Source of the DNA: Yponomeuta sedellus
Taxonomy: Eukaryota; Arthropoda; Insecta; Lepidoptera; Yponomeutidae
Length of the DNA: 64,000 bases
Reading direction: 5' to 3'
Assembly (NCBI GenBank): GCA_934045075.1
Contig: OW203724.1
Location: 4,551,908 to 4,615,907 of the forward strand
Part shown: positions 18,304-28,800 of the stretch, piece after piece
How the letters are laid out: the number at the start of each line of letters is the position of its first letter
How positions within the stretch are numbered: the first letter of the stretch is position 1
Position numbers and translations under genes: made by a program
Notes under the pieces: model-generated
What the model saw: the letters and a program-made list of their open reading frames with translations, nothing else
The model's database searches: none
What the model was told of the DNA's origin: nothing

Positions 18304-21087
18304 TCATTTCTTGTGTGAGAATGTATATGTCTTCATCAAAGTGTTCCAGTTGTCTCTGTCTGAGGCAAGCCTCCACCAAAGTGGGTTGAAATCTCTCAGA
18401 TCATCTATCCATCTTAGGAGTGGTCTTCCGGGTCTTCGCCAACCGTCTCTGGGTACCCATTCCATTGTGAGACGGGACCATCTGTTGTCATTCAACCTTG
18501 CTATGTGACCTGCCCATTGCCATTTTTGTTTTAATATTGTGTCTATAATGTCCTTTACGTTAGTCTTCCTTCTGATGTTCTTGTTTCGCACCCTGTCTTT
18601 GAGTTTTATATTAAGCATGCTACGTTCCATGGCTCTTTGGTTTACCGCTAGTTTCCTTCTATGTCTTTCCGAGGTTGCCCAGGTTTGTGCGCCGTAGGTC
18701 ATGGCTGGTAATATACAAGTATTAAAAACTTTGCTTTTAATAGTTATGTGGAGATTCGATTTAAATATGTGCTTCAGAGACCAGTACTTCTTCCACCCAA
18801 TGCTTATTCTTCTCTCTATCTCTTTGTCAAGTCTTTTTTCAAAGGAGATTAATTGACCGAGGTAAATGTAGTCATCAACGTATTCCAAAGTAGTCCCATT
18901 TACTTGCACTGGTGAATGTGTGCTATTAGTTATTATCTTTGTCTTTGTTTCATTTAGCTCTAGACCTGCTGGTGTAATTGCGTCTTGGAACTCTGATAAG
19001 GTTATTTGCATTTCTTCCCATGACTCAGTCATAAGTACTATATCGTCAGCAAATCTTAGCGCCGATAGTTTATAGCCATTGATTGAGATACCTTTATTTT
19101 CCCAGTTCATATGTTTGAATGTTTCTTCTAGTAGGGCATTGAACAGGGTTGGAGATATGGGGTCTCCTTGCTTTACACCTCGCTTTATTTTGAAGATAGG
19201 GCCTTCTGATTCTAGGCGTATTTTTGCACTGCAGTTGCTGTATATCGCTTTGAGTGTGTCTAAGTATTTAGGTTCTATTCCTTGGTTGTGTAAGGCCTTA
19301 AGCAAAAAGACTTGACTAATACTATCAAAGGCCTTCGTAAAGTCAATGAAGCAAATGTATAGAGGCTTGTTCCATTCTGTGTATTTCTCTATTACCATGT
19401 TAAGTGTGTGTAGGTGGTCCGTTGTGGAGAATCCTTTTCGAAAACCAGCTTGGTCAACACTCTGACTTTCGTCCAGTTTTTTGTACAGCCTGTTCTTCAG
19501 TATCGTCATGAATAACTTGTAAAGACAACATGATAGTGTGATGGGTCTGTAGTTATTTATGTCCTTTATGCATCCTTTTTTATAAAGCAAGGTTATAAGT
19601 GATGTGTGCCATTGCTTTGGGAGACAGCTAGTTATAAGAATGGAATTGAAAATTGACTGCAACGGTTCCGTCAGTTGTTCTAAATAGCACTTTATTGTCT
19701 CGTTTGCTATGTGATCGCTTCCTGTTGCTTTCTTATTTTTTAGATTTGCAATTGCGTAGACCACTTCAGATTTTAGAAACAGTGGAACATTTTTAGAATC
19801 ATTGTGATTGTCAAGTTTCAACGAGTTTATTTCTTCTTTAGAGTTATAAAGATCTGTGTAAAATTCTGTTGCAATCTTTAGTATATCTTGTCTTGATGTA
19901 GTGTTTTTTCCAGATTTGTCTAGTAGGTTCGGAATCATTTGCTTTCCCAGAGATCTGCGCTTTCCAATCTCTTTTATGGATCCTGTTGTTCCCATGATAG
20001 TTTCGATGGTTATCATACTGTATGTGTCTATATCTTTTTGTATACTTATCTTTGCTTCTTTTTGTAAGGTTTTAAGCATGCTTTTCTCAGATTCAGTTTT
20101 GTTTTGTTTCCATTTAAGTTTATCTCTCTTTGCTATTAACATTTTTGTTTCTGGTGTTATAATTTTTACTCCTTTAGCATTTATAGTTATCATTTTTGCT
20201 TGTGTTTCTTGTATAGTTCTTTCTAGTTTGTCGTACATTTCTTGGACAGATAAAGTGCAATTGCCGAAATTCAATTCCTCTTGTATTGTAGTCTTGTGTT
20301 CGTCTAGCGGAATATACTGTGTTGTTGTTTTTGGTCGAGGTCTTTTGCGTTTAATGTTATTTGTTTTTATGCAGGCAATAACTGGTCTATGGTCGGTATT
20401 CACCATAAAGTGGCTGAGTATTTTGATGTTTTTGATCTCGTTTAACTTGTTTGCCAGTATGAAGTCTATTTGATGTGTTGTAACACTGTCTGGTGAGAGC
20501 CAAGTCCACATTTTACCTTTGCGTGATTTGAAGAATGTGTTGGTAATCTTTAGGCCGTATTCCTGGCAAAACATAATCATTCTCTCTCCCCTTGAGTTTC
20601 TTTCTCCATAGTTGTATGGTCCCATTATGTGATCCTCGTATTCCAAACGTTCTCCTATGTGGCTGTTGAAGTCTCCGATTACGTATACTTCATGATTTTG
20701 TTGTTGTGGATATGCCTTACTAATTGCTGCGTAAAACTGTTCGACCTCCTCATCTGTGCTGTTTGACGCTGTAGGGGCGTAGATTTGAATTATCCTCATT
20801 TTTCTATTTCCTATTCTGACGTCGATGGACACAACTCTATCTGATACAGTATTGAAGTTTTCTATGTAATCTTTCATGTTGTTATTTATGATGAATCCAA
20901 CTCCTCCGATTCCTTTTTTGCAGCCTGTATGATATAGTATGTTACCATTTTTTAACAGGGTCATTTGTTCTTTTTCTCTCCTCACTTCTGAGATACCGAA
21001 GATGTCCCATTGTATTTTGTCGAGAGCTAGACTTAGCTCTGTTAGCCTTGTGTCTGATTTGAGAGTTCTTACGTTAATTGTTCCCAC
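18304..21087 (-). CDS. RTE-type LINE ORF2: endonuclease and reverse transcriptase
   Basis: 927 residues, no stops. The N-terminus is an AP-type endonuclease (MGTINVRTLKSD, GISEVRR, IGDFNSHIGERL, TDHRPVIACI). The middle is a reverse transcriptase (NYRPITLSCC, CFIDFTKAFDSI, GVKQGDPISPTLFNALL, ALRFADDIVLM). The C-terminus (HRRKLAVNQRAMERSML, WQWAGHIAR, GRPLLRWIDDLRDF) is typical of RTE-type proteins. There is no RNase H domain. The length and open frame suggest it may be functional. Confidence 0.93.
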   Translation of the reverse strand: MGTINVRTLKSDTRLTELSLALDKIQWDIFGISEVRREKEQMTLLKNGNILYHTGCKKGIGGVGFIINNNMKDYIENFNTVSDRVVSIDVRIGNRKMRIIQIYAPTASNSTDEEVEQFYAAISKAYPQQQNHEVYVIGDFNSHIGERLEYEDHIMGPYNYGERNSRGERMIMFCQEYGLKITNTFFKSRKGKMWTWLSPDSVTTHQIDFILANKLNEIKNIKILSHFMVNTDHRPVIACIKTNNIKRKRPRPKTTTQYIPLDEHKTTIQEELNFGNCTLSVQEMYDKLERTIQETQAKMITINAKGVKIITPETKMLIAKRDKLKWKQNKTESEKSMLKTLQKEAKISIQKDIDTYSMITIETIMGTTGSIKEIGKRRSLGKQMIPNLLDKSGKNTTSRQDILKIATEFYTDLYNSKEEINSLKLDNHNDSKNVPLFLKSEVVYAIANLKNKKATGSDHIANETIKCYLEQLTEPLQSIFNSILITSCLPKQWHTSLITLLYKKGCIKDINNYRPITLSCCLYKLFMTILKNRLYKKLDESQSVDQAGFRKGFSTTDHLHTLNMVIEKYTEWNKPLYICFIDFTKAFDSISQVFLLKALHNQGIEPKYLDTLKAIYSNCSAKIRLESEGPIFKIKRGVKQGDPISPTLFNALLEETFKHMNWENKGISINGYKLSALRFADDIVLMTESWEEMQITLSEFQDAITPAGLELNETKTKIITNSTHSPVQVNGTTLEYVDDYIYLGQLISFEKRLDKEIERRISIGWKKYWSLKHIFKSNLHITIKSKVFNTCILPAMTYGAQTWATSERHRRKLAVNQRAMERSMLNIKLKDRVRNKNIRRKTNVKDIIDTILKQKWQWAGHIARLNDNRWSRLTMEWVPRDGWRRPGRPLLRWIDDLRDFNPLWWRLASDRDNWNTLMKTYTFSHKK

Positions 21088-21306
21088 ATATATATTCTTT
21101 TTTAAGGTTTTTATTTTCAGGGGGTGTTCTATGTTGTGTGCATTGAGAGTTGTAGGAGTAGGTTTGAGATAGCTGTGGCCGCCTGTATTTTTCTGGCATT
21201 TCTTAAATGCTGATTTATTTATGCTCTCCTGGTCAGCTATTTTTTTACGATGAGTATTGTGCTGTTCGTTATTATTTGTTGTTTTATTTCTGGTGGTTTT
21301 TAGTTG

Positions 21307-22044
21307 CTACTTCTTGGAGCTCAAATATGCTTGTGATCTCATTACAGAGAAGGCATCCGTCTTATTCATTTTACTTGCAGGTGTTTGGGATGTTCCTGGA
21401 GAGTTTATGTATGTGTGCTGCGGAGACGTGTCCAGAGGCCTTTTGCTTGGGTTTGTTTTTGGTTGTGTTTTGGGAATAACAATAAGTTTGTCGTACTTTA
21501 TGAAAACTTTGTTTCCCTTATCTCTCTCTTGCCTTAGTTCCTCTTGGAGACTGCGCCTCGTTTCCAGTATTTCCTTTGGGTAATCCTCAGTTATGTAGTG
21601 ATCTGTTAGCTTTTTTTTGTTTTTCATGATCATAAGTTTAGTAGTGAATGATCTAAGACTTATCATGACTGGAAATTTAAATTTGTTCTTATCGCCCATC
21701 TTTCGGACATAGTCTATGTCTTGACTTGTCAATGTAATACTTGCATTAGCAAACACGTCTAAAACGGTTTCTGTAAGGTTTTCATTTTCTCTTTGAACAA
21801 CACCATGTAAAATTACATTATTTCGTTTCAGCTGTTTTTCCATATATCTGTTTTTTTGTTCTAGAGTTTCTATCTTTTTACTTAGTTCTTGATTTTTCTC
21901 CTCTAATTCTGTAATTCTTCCTTCGAATGTTTGTTTAATACTATTTGATATTTCTACAGTCTGTTCTTTCATTTCCAGCTTAATCTTTTCGAAGAATAGT
22001 GCCATCTTTTGGTCGATCATGATTGCCATTTGTGTGCTATCCAT
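21307..22044 (-). CDS. RTE-type LINE ORF1, coiled-coil protein
   Basis: 245 residues. Residues about 15-80 form a strong coiled coil (EGRITELEEKNQELSKKIET). Next comes an L1-ORF1-like part with KRNNVILHGVVQ and a basic PKEILETRRSLQEELRQERD segment. The C-terminus is polar. It lies 219 bp upstream of ORF2. It probably binds the LINE RNA as a multimer; that is inference from similar proteins. Confidence 0.8.
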   Translation of the reverse strand: MDSTQMAIMIDQKMALFFEKIKLEMKEQTVEISNSIKQTFEGRITELEEKNQELSKKIETLEQKNRYMEKQLKRNNVILHGVVQRENENLTETVLDVFANASITLTSQDIDYVRKMGDKNKFKFPVMISLRSFTTKLMIMKNKKKLTDHYITEDYPKEILETRRSLQEELRQERDKGNKVFIKYDKLIVIPKTQPKTNPSKRPLDTSPQHTYINSPGTSQTPASKMNKTDAFSVMRSQAYLSSKK

Positions 22045-22393
22045 AGTATTCAGGCTGAAGATAGGGATTTTCTTTGCCTTGTGCTGGCAACACTATTATC
22101 TGATTCGATATGACAAGCTTGACAACTCGAACTTTTTCTTGTATTGTTGAAGGTGGTTTTGAAAAAACTTAAATTTTGCCACTCATCAAAGATTTTGTTG
22201 CACGTTTATTTAGGCTTACTTGAACGATCCGGCGGAAATTATTATCAGTGATTGTAGTTCCGTGTCCGTTTTGTGAAATTAAACACTTTAACACTGTTTT
22301 TGGTTAGTTTATGCACACTTTTCCGAATTTTATGGAAGGAGCTAACAATTTTAGGACTTTCTCATGTGACAGCTGTCACTTGCATTGTAGGTA

Positions 22394-25300
22394 GTCCTTC
22401 TAAAATGCCTTCTGCAATTGATATTTCTTCTGTCAGTCCTTCTGTTGCTCCTCTTTGCGAGTGGACAGTTCATGATGATGCGATGGGCAGCTATCATTTT
22501 CCAACAGTTATAACAATTCACACCACAATTCATAAATACGATATTGGTAATTCCGCTGATCGATATCTTTATAATAAAGCAGATTGGCAGGCTTATGCAT
22601 CTGAAACAGAGAGAATATTAGGGCAATTTAATATAGACAGTAGTAACCCAGTCAAAACTTACAATGATTTTTGCGAAGAACTTAATCAGATTAAAGATGT
22701 CACTATTCCAAAGCTAAGGAAAACTAATAGCATTGTCATTAAAAAGCCTGTTCCTTGGTGGGACAATGAATGCTCAGATGCTGTTAATAAAAGTAAAGAA
22801 GCTCTAAATATGTATAGAAGTAATGGTAATATGTCGAGTTACATTGAATATAAAAAATTAAATGCTTTTAAAAAAAGATTATTAAAAGAAAAGAAGAAAT
22901 ACGGATGGACTAAATTAGTTGAATCTTTTAACAGGTATACACCTATAAGCACTATTTGGAATTACATCAAAAGATTCAAACGTGTAACATTACCCAAAAT
23001 GCCCAAAAACGACGAATGGATTCCAGCCTTCATTGATAAATATGCTCCACCGTCTCCTCCTGAAAAAAACATAGACATAAACTCATTAAATGAAATCTTT
23101 AATAACACAGGGAATAGTAATTGTGCTCATCTTTCAGAACCATTTTCCTTTGCAGAATTCACATTTGCTATCAAATATAGAAAAGATACAACCCCAGGAT
23201 TAGATGACATTCCTTACAAGCTTATTAGGAACATGCATGTTGATGCCCAAAAATCGTTATTGGAAATGTACAATGTATTGTGGATGACTCAGTCCATTCC
23301 TGAAGCTTGGAAAACACAATGCGTTATTCCTATATTGAAACCAGACAAGTCTAGTGATGACTTTAATTCATATAGACCAATTTCTTTATCCTCATGTGTA
23401 GGTAAATTGTTTGAGTTTATGCTTAAAACCAGATTAGACCATTACGTAGAGCAGAATAAAATCTTACCAGAGCAGCAATTCGGCTTCAGGAAGGGTCGTA
23501 GTGCTACAGAGAGCTTTACTTCACTCATCTCTGACATCAGGAATTCCTTTCACAGCCAATCAGCCACCGTATGTGCATTTCTTGATGTACAGGGAGCTTT
23601 TGATAATGTTGATCCATCTGTATTGGCAGGAATTTTATCAGAGATTGGTATGCCAGGACATGTCTGTAAATGGATATTTCATTTTCTTTATGATAGGACT
23701 ATGTATGTTAAATTTAACAACATACTACACGGACCAGGACAAGTTTTTAAAGGTACTATGCAAGGAGCAACCATATCCCCTTTATTGTACAATATTTATA
23801 CATCTCAGATAAATAAATATCTGACCCAGACTGGAGTTCAATTCCTGCAGTATGCAGATGATTTGTTAATATACTCTGTACATAAGGATGTAAATATAGC
23901 TGTAAATAATTTAAATTTAGCCCTCTCTCAAGTGCATAATTATTATTTTAATAAGCTCAAATTGGTTATAAATCCATTAAAGAGTGGAGCTATGCTTTTC
24001 TCCAAAAGGCTTTCTCCTTGTAATAGTTTGGTAGAATACAATAATCTCCCTATACCTTGGTTGAAAGAAAAGAAGTTTCTTGGTATATTGCTGGATCATA
24101 GGCTAACATTTGAATCTCACATAAATTATATCATCAAAAACGCCTCCAAAGCCCTTAATATACTTCGGTCTCTGGCAGGAGTACATTGGGGGTCTGACCC
24201 AAAAATATTATCTATGTTATATAAGAGCATTATGCGCAGCCATTTCGATTATAGCTCAATTGCTTATATGGGGGCAAGCCTTGCTTTGCTGAAGAAATTA
24301 GAAGTTATTCAGAATAAAGCTTTGAGAATTATTACAGGGGCTATGTGCTCTACTCCAATTAATGCAATGCAATGTGAGGCTTGCATTCCCCCTTTACATC
24401 TTAGACGTCTACAGCTAGCTGAAAGGTTCTGTTTGAAAATGTTAACTAAAAATAATAGAGTTGTCTTAGATCACATTTTACCAATGCATGCCACTGAATT
24501 GGGCAATTCAGTGGCTCCTTATGCAAATTTTAATCAGATATTAAATGGTAACATACCAACCTTATTAAGAATAGTTTTACATTTGAATGATTTAACAAAA
24601 AATTTGCATCAGGATAATTTGTGGCCCCTCTATAGGATGGATCTCGATATTCTATTGAAAAATAATTTTGTACATAAACCATGCATTACGAACCAACAAG
24701 ATTTACTTGCTTTCCTGGAAAATAATCATCTGTATTCCATCTATACTGATGGCTCTAAAACAGTTGATAGGGTAAACTCAGCATTTTTTGACCCTCAGTT
24801 AAAGAAAACTAAATGTTTTAAAATTGACACTAGATGTAGCATTTTTACCGCCGAAGCTTATGCTATCCATCAAGCTTTAATTTACGTTCAAAATATTGAT
24901 ACTTGTAATATAATTATATTTACTGACTCACTCAGTGTATTATTAGCTTTAGAAGGTAACTGCCTTCGTTATAATGTAAATTATCTCATCTATAATATAA
25001 AGAATTTGTTAAATAGTTTGTTAGTTAGTGGTAAGGTAGTTAAGTTAATGTGGGTACCTGCTCACCGGGGTATCACTGGAAATGAAGTCGTCGATCGAGC
25101 TGCAAATCTGGACCCTGACGAGGATCACTCTACAGACCTCAAATTGCCATTTACTGATCTCCATGTTCATCTGAATGAGAATCTGAAAGCAATATGGTGC
25201 AACTACTGGAATGAGATCAGTAAAGAGAAAGGAAGCTGGTATAGAGACATCCAAGGAAGCCCGCCCGCCCAACCTTGGTACCATCGGAAAAAAGACATAA

Positions 25301-25614
25301 ACTGCCGGAAATACATAACCACCCTAAACAGAATGAGATTCGGCCACTGCCAAACCCAAGCTCACCTTTATAGACTCAGCCTAGCCCAAGATTCGAACTG
25401 CATTTACTGTGGAACTGAAAACGCCGACCTAAACCATCTCGTGCTCAACTGTCAAGAATTTAAATTGCACAGATTAATACTTATCACGGAACTTGACACA
25501 ATCAGCTGCGAAACGGGTGTCCCTACACCAACTCTTCTTCCAAATCTACTTAGCAATCCTACCTTTTTCGCCCCCTTATATAAATTCATTATGAACAGTG
25601 GAATAAAAATTTAA
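22394..25614 (+). pseudogene. LINE ORF2, 3' part: reverse transcriptase, RNase H and CCHC knuckle
   Basis: Continues ORF2 in frame after the RTE-type insert. With the first part and one TSD removed the frame is 3762 nt (1253 aa). Reverse transcriptase motifs: YRPISLSSCVGKLFE, FRKGRSATES, FLDVQGAFDNV, and FLQYADDLLIYS with YADD at 23851-23862. RNase H follows (IYTDGSKT near 24740, FTDSLSVLLALEG, WVPAHRGITGNEVVDRAA). A knuckle CIYCGTENADLNHLVLNC lies near 25400. An open frame starting at 22273 begins in RTE-type sequence and is not a true start. Confidence 0.9.
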
Positions 25615-25783
25615 AGTGACTGGAAAAACTGAACATTATAGTGAAGTGATACGGAAGTGATAAGTGCTCTTATCTGAAAACTAATACTATAAAAAACTAA
25701 TACAATACTCAAGGCTCAAAAGGACACGGATCCAGGGCCGTAAAACCCTTTATTAAAAAAAAAAAAAAAGCAGTTTGTGCTGT

Positions 25784-25892
25784 GTTTTTTTGTAAAGGAG
25801 CAGCTGTTTGCCTGTTTCCGACCATCACGAATTGGAATTTTGTTTTTAGTGTTCTGTTTTTCTTTTCTTTATAAAAAGAGATTTTGTTCGCT
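25784..25892 (+). promoter_or_regulatory. GCC1 proximal 5' UTR left after LINE insertion
   Basis: 109 bp of host sequence between the right target duplication of the LINE and the GCC1 ATG. It contains GTTTGCCTGTTTCCG and a T-rich stretch ending in TTGTTCGCTATGG. No TATA box is seen. The ancestral upstream sequence now lies left of 16183. Confidence 0.55.
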
Positions 25893-28800
25893 ATGGAATC
25901 ACTATCAAAACAAGAGCTAATATCTACGATAACTAAACAAGCCGACCAAATAAAACGCTATGAAAGCAGACTTCGGGGTAAGTAAATGGTTCAGATTTTA
26001 CAGTTAAATTTTCGCTACATCGAGTCTGATAAAAAGATACCCTCATGATTATATTCTTTTTGTTGCACTAACCCGTGCTGAGGACAATTTTAGCGACAAT
26101 TTTATTAGAGCCAGAGGTCGCGGGTTCGAGTCGCGGCATGGGCAACATTTTTTTTAGGTTTTTAAAAATTGTCCTCAGCACGGGTTAGTGCAGCAAAAAG
26201 AATATAATCATGTGGGTACAGCGATATCATTCCTATGTAAAACCTAACTGCAAAGTAGGTACTCGGGGCTGCAAGTGATGCAAATTACTTCAGCCAGATG
26301 TCGCTGCCTATAAATAATACAGGGAATATTGTAGAGGTTCGAAATTTCGCTGATGCTGGCACTTGCCCATAGCTCAGTTGGCAGAGCGCTGGTACGGTTA
26401 GCCAGATGTCGCGGGTTCGCGTCCCAGCATTTGCCGAATTTTTAGCCTCGTAGGTTTTTAAAAAAGATACCCTGTGGAGTCCTGTAATCTCACGGGATTG
26501 TATATTTTCGAGATCGATCTGTGTTGTAAAGTCTAGACAAGATTGGCAGGGACTTTCTTCACTGTCATGACAATCCTCCCCAATATAGCCTTCAGAGGCT
26601 CTAAAAATTATTTATAAAACCATACATACTTTGCAGATGTGATCACAGCATACAAAGGGTTGGCTAAGGAAAAGGAAGCTCTGGAGCTCAGCTTGAAAGC
26701 ATTAAATCACAGTGAGAATGAAACTGGTGGGGGAGCAGCAGGTATTTCTTCAAAATCTACTTTTTTGGTAACTGTGAGAGTATTGATGATTATACATAAT
26801 AGTAATTTAAGATGCAGCAATGAGGCAAACTGTGTGAAAATGCAGCAATTGTACCAAATATTTCATATCTAAAAATATATTTACAAAGGTCCAGGTAGTT
26901 GCTGCCTCAAATTAAATTACACCTTGTATATCAGTTTAGTGTTCCTCAATTTTTTTCCCAGCAGTATATACCGGTATACCTCTAGCGTTTAGCCATAGCA
27001 TTAGTTATCAAGCAAGCTTACACAATACACATGCACAAGACGTTATCGCTATAATGTCTCTGATCTGATAATACTTTTTTTTTGCTTCCTTGTTTCTTAC
27101 AATCTGTCCTTGACATTAAGCTAGAATTTTGGCTTCATTGTTGTAGTGGGCTTGCATGGTATATGCCCTGTGGCATATCCATATATTACTTTCTCTTGGC
27201 TCGGTGAATTTCAACGAAGTAGATCATTTGGACGGCCACAGTGGCGCAGCGGTTTGGCACGCTGACTGTAAAACCGAAGGTCTCGGGTTCGATCCCCGGC
27301 CGGATCAAACTAGGAAACGGACTTTTCTAGTTTGTCTCAGGGTCTTGGATGTTATCTATGTATTTATTGTATTAAATCTATCGTCGAGTTAGCACCTATA
27401 ACACAAGTCATTTGGTTGTACTTAGTATAGGGCTAACGAGATCTGTGTAATATGTCCATGAATATTTATTTATTTATTTATATATTATTATTTGGTGATT
27501 TTCTTTTCAGTCTCTTGAATATGCGTGTTTTCGTCAGGAGTGCGCTGGCTAGGTTATTCAGGTGAGATTTAATTCTCTTTGTGTAGGTCTCGTAATTGAT
27601 CTGTATTTCGTCTTTAATTGTAGGTATTTCTAACTACTTATGAAGATTGTCGTTTGTAATGTACCAAGATGCATTTGTTATCATACGAAGCATTTTAGAC
27701 TGGAAACGTTGGAGGAATTCAACATTCGAGTGTGATGCAGTCCCCAGAGCTGTATGCCATAATAAGACCAAATAGGTTTAAGTATATACAGGGAAGAGCG
27801 GGTGATCGTTCTCTTCCACTATAAAGGGAAATTTCCCGCCAGGCAGATCGTATGCCTGGGGACGGCCTGTCCTACTGTTGTTAGTCGGACGTTATATTTA
27901 TGGTATGTCATTGAAACACTTTGATTGCGCGATGCAGGAATGTTGGAGTTTGTAGTGCGCGCGCAGAGTTGACATGTCCTCGCCACATATACATTTGTAC
28001 AAAAGCAGTTTATTTTTCAAACTGAGTTTCGATCTTCGATTTTACATTGTAATATATTAACAGATATGCGACGTATTTATATCTATTTTGTGCTGTTTTG
28101 TTCTAGGTATCTCAACCACCGACATCGCCGGATAAAAAAAAACAGTTCTTTAAAAAAAAAGATGCTATCTCCAAAACTCGACATTGGCAGAATCCTAGGG
28201 TAGCCATGAAATAAAAATTGATTGATTGATTCGATCTTCGATTTATGAGCCAATACAGCTTTCTCAGATGAAGGCTTAGTGCTTTTCGTTTTGTGAAGAT
28301 GTGCTTTCGCCATGTCAGTCTTCTATCCAGATGTACACCTAGGTATTTGACTTCGTCTGATTGTGGAATTTAAACTCCGTTGAGTGTAACTTCCGGGCAT
28401 ATATCGCGGCGAAGACTAAAAGAAACTTGTACAGATTTTGTTTCATTGGCGCCAGTCTTTGAGCCAATTTGACACGTTATTCATGCTACTCTGTAACAGT
28501 GAGGACGCCACAGCTGGGTTTTCATGCGAGGCAAGGACAGCCGTGTCATCTGCGAATGTGCCAACTAAAACTTTGTCTGTTGTTGGCAAGTCATAGGTGT
28601 ATATGAGATACAGGATCGGTCCCATTACACTGCCTCCAGCCTGTATCTTGCACAGCTCGGTTTGGTCCTCTCCATAGGACATAAAACTGGCGGTCTCACA
28701 GGTAGGACTTTATAAACATGTAAAAGTTTATTGGAAGAGCTTTACGGATTTTAAACAACAAGCCCTCATGCCACACTCTGTCTTGGGATATATCCAAGAA

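Larger units (their letters stand above)
18022..22393 (-). mobile_element. Complete RTE-type LINE with 8-bp target duplication, nested in the RNase-H LINE
   Basis: TGTAGGTA at 18022-18029 and 22386-22393 flanks 18030-22385 (4356 bp). On the minus strand it reads a 5' region starting with the palindrome GTGACAGCTGTCAC, ORF1 (22044-21307), ORF2 (21087-18304) and a 3' end in short TTA/TTATT repeats without poly(A), as usual for RTE-type elements. Both frames are open, so the insertion is probably young. Confidence 0.9.
16183..25783 (+). mobile_element. RNase-H-bearing non-LTR retrotransposon (I-like group) with 14-bp target duplication, interrupted by an RTE-type LINE
   Basis: GCAGTTTGTGCTGT at 16183-16196 and 25770-25783 bounds the element 16197-25769, which ends in a poly(A) tail (25755-25769). 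It has ORF1 (16330-17496) with zinc knuckles and ORF2 with endonuclease, reverse transcriptase and RNase H. ORF2 is split at 18029/22394 by the RTE-type element. Removing that insert and one copy of its TSD leaves an uninterrupted ORF2, so this LINE was probably intact when hit. It sits 109 bp upstream of the GCC1 start codon in the same orientation. Confidence 0.92.

Noticed and set aside
22273..22393. ATG at 22273 as the start of the 3' ORF2 piece
   Set aside because: This stretch is the 5' end of the inserted RTE-type LINE and its target duplication; the true frame enters from 18029.
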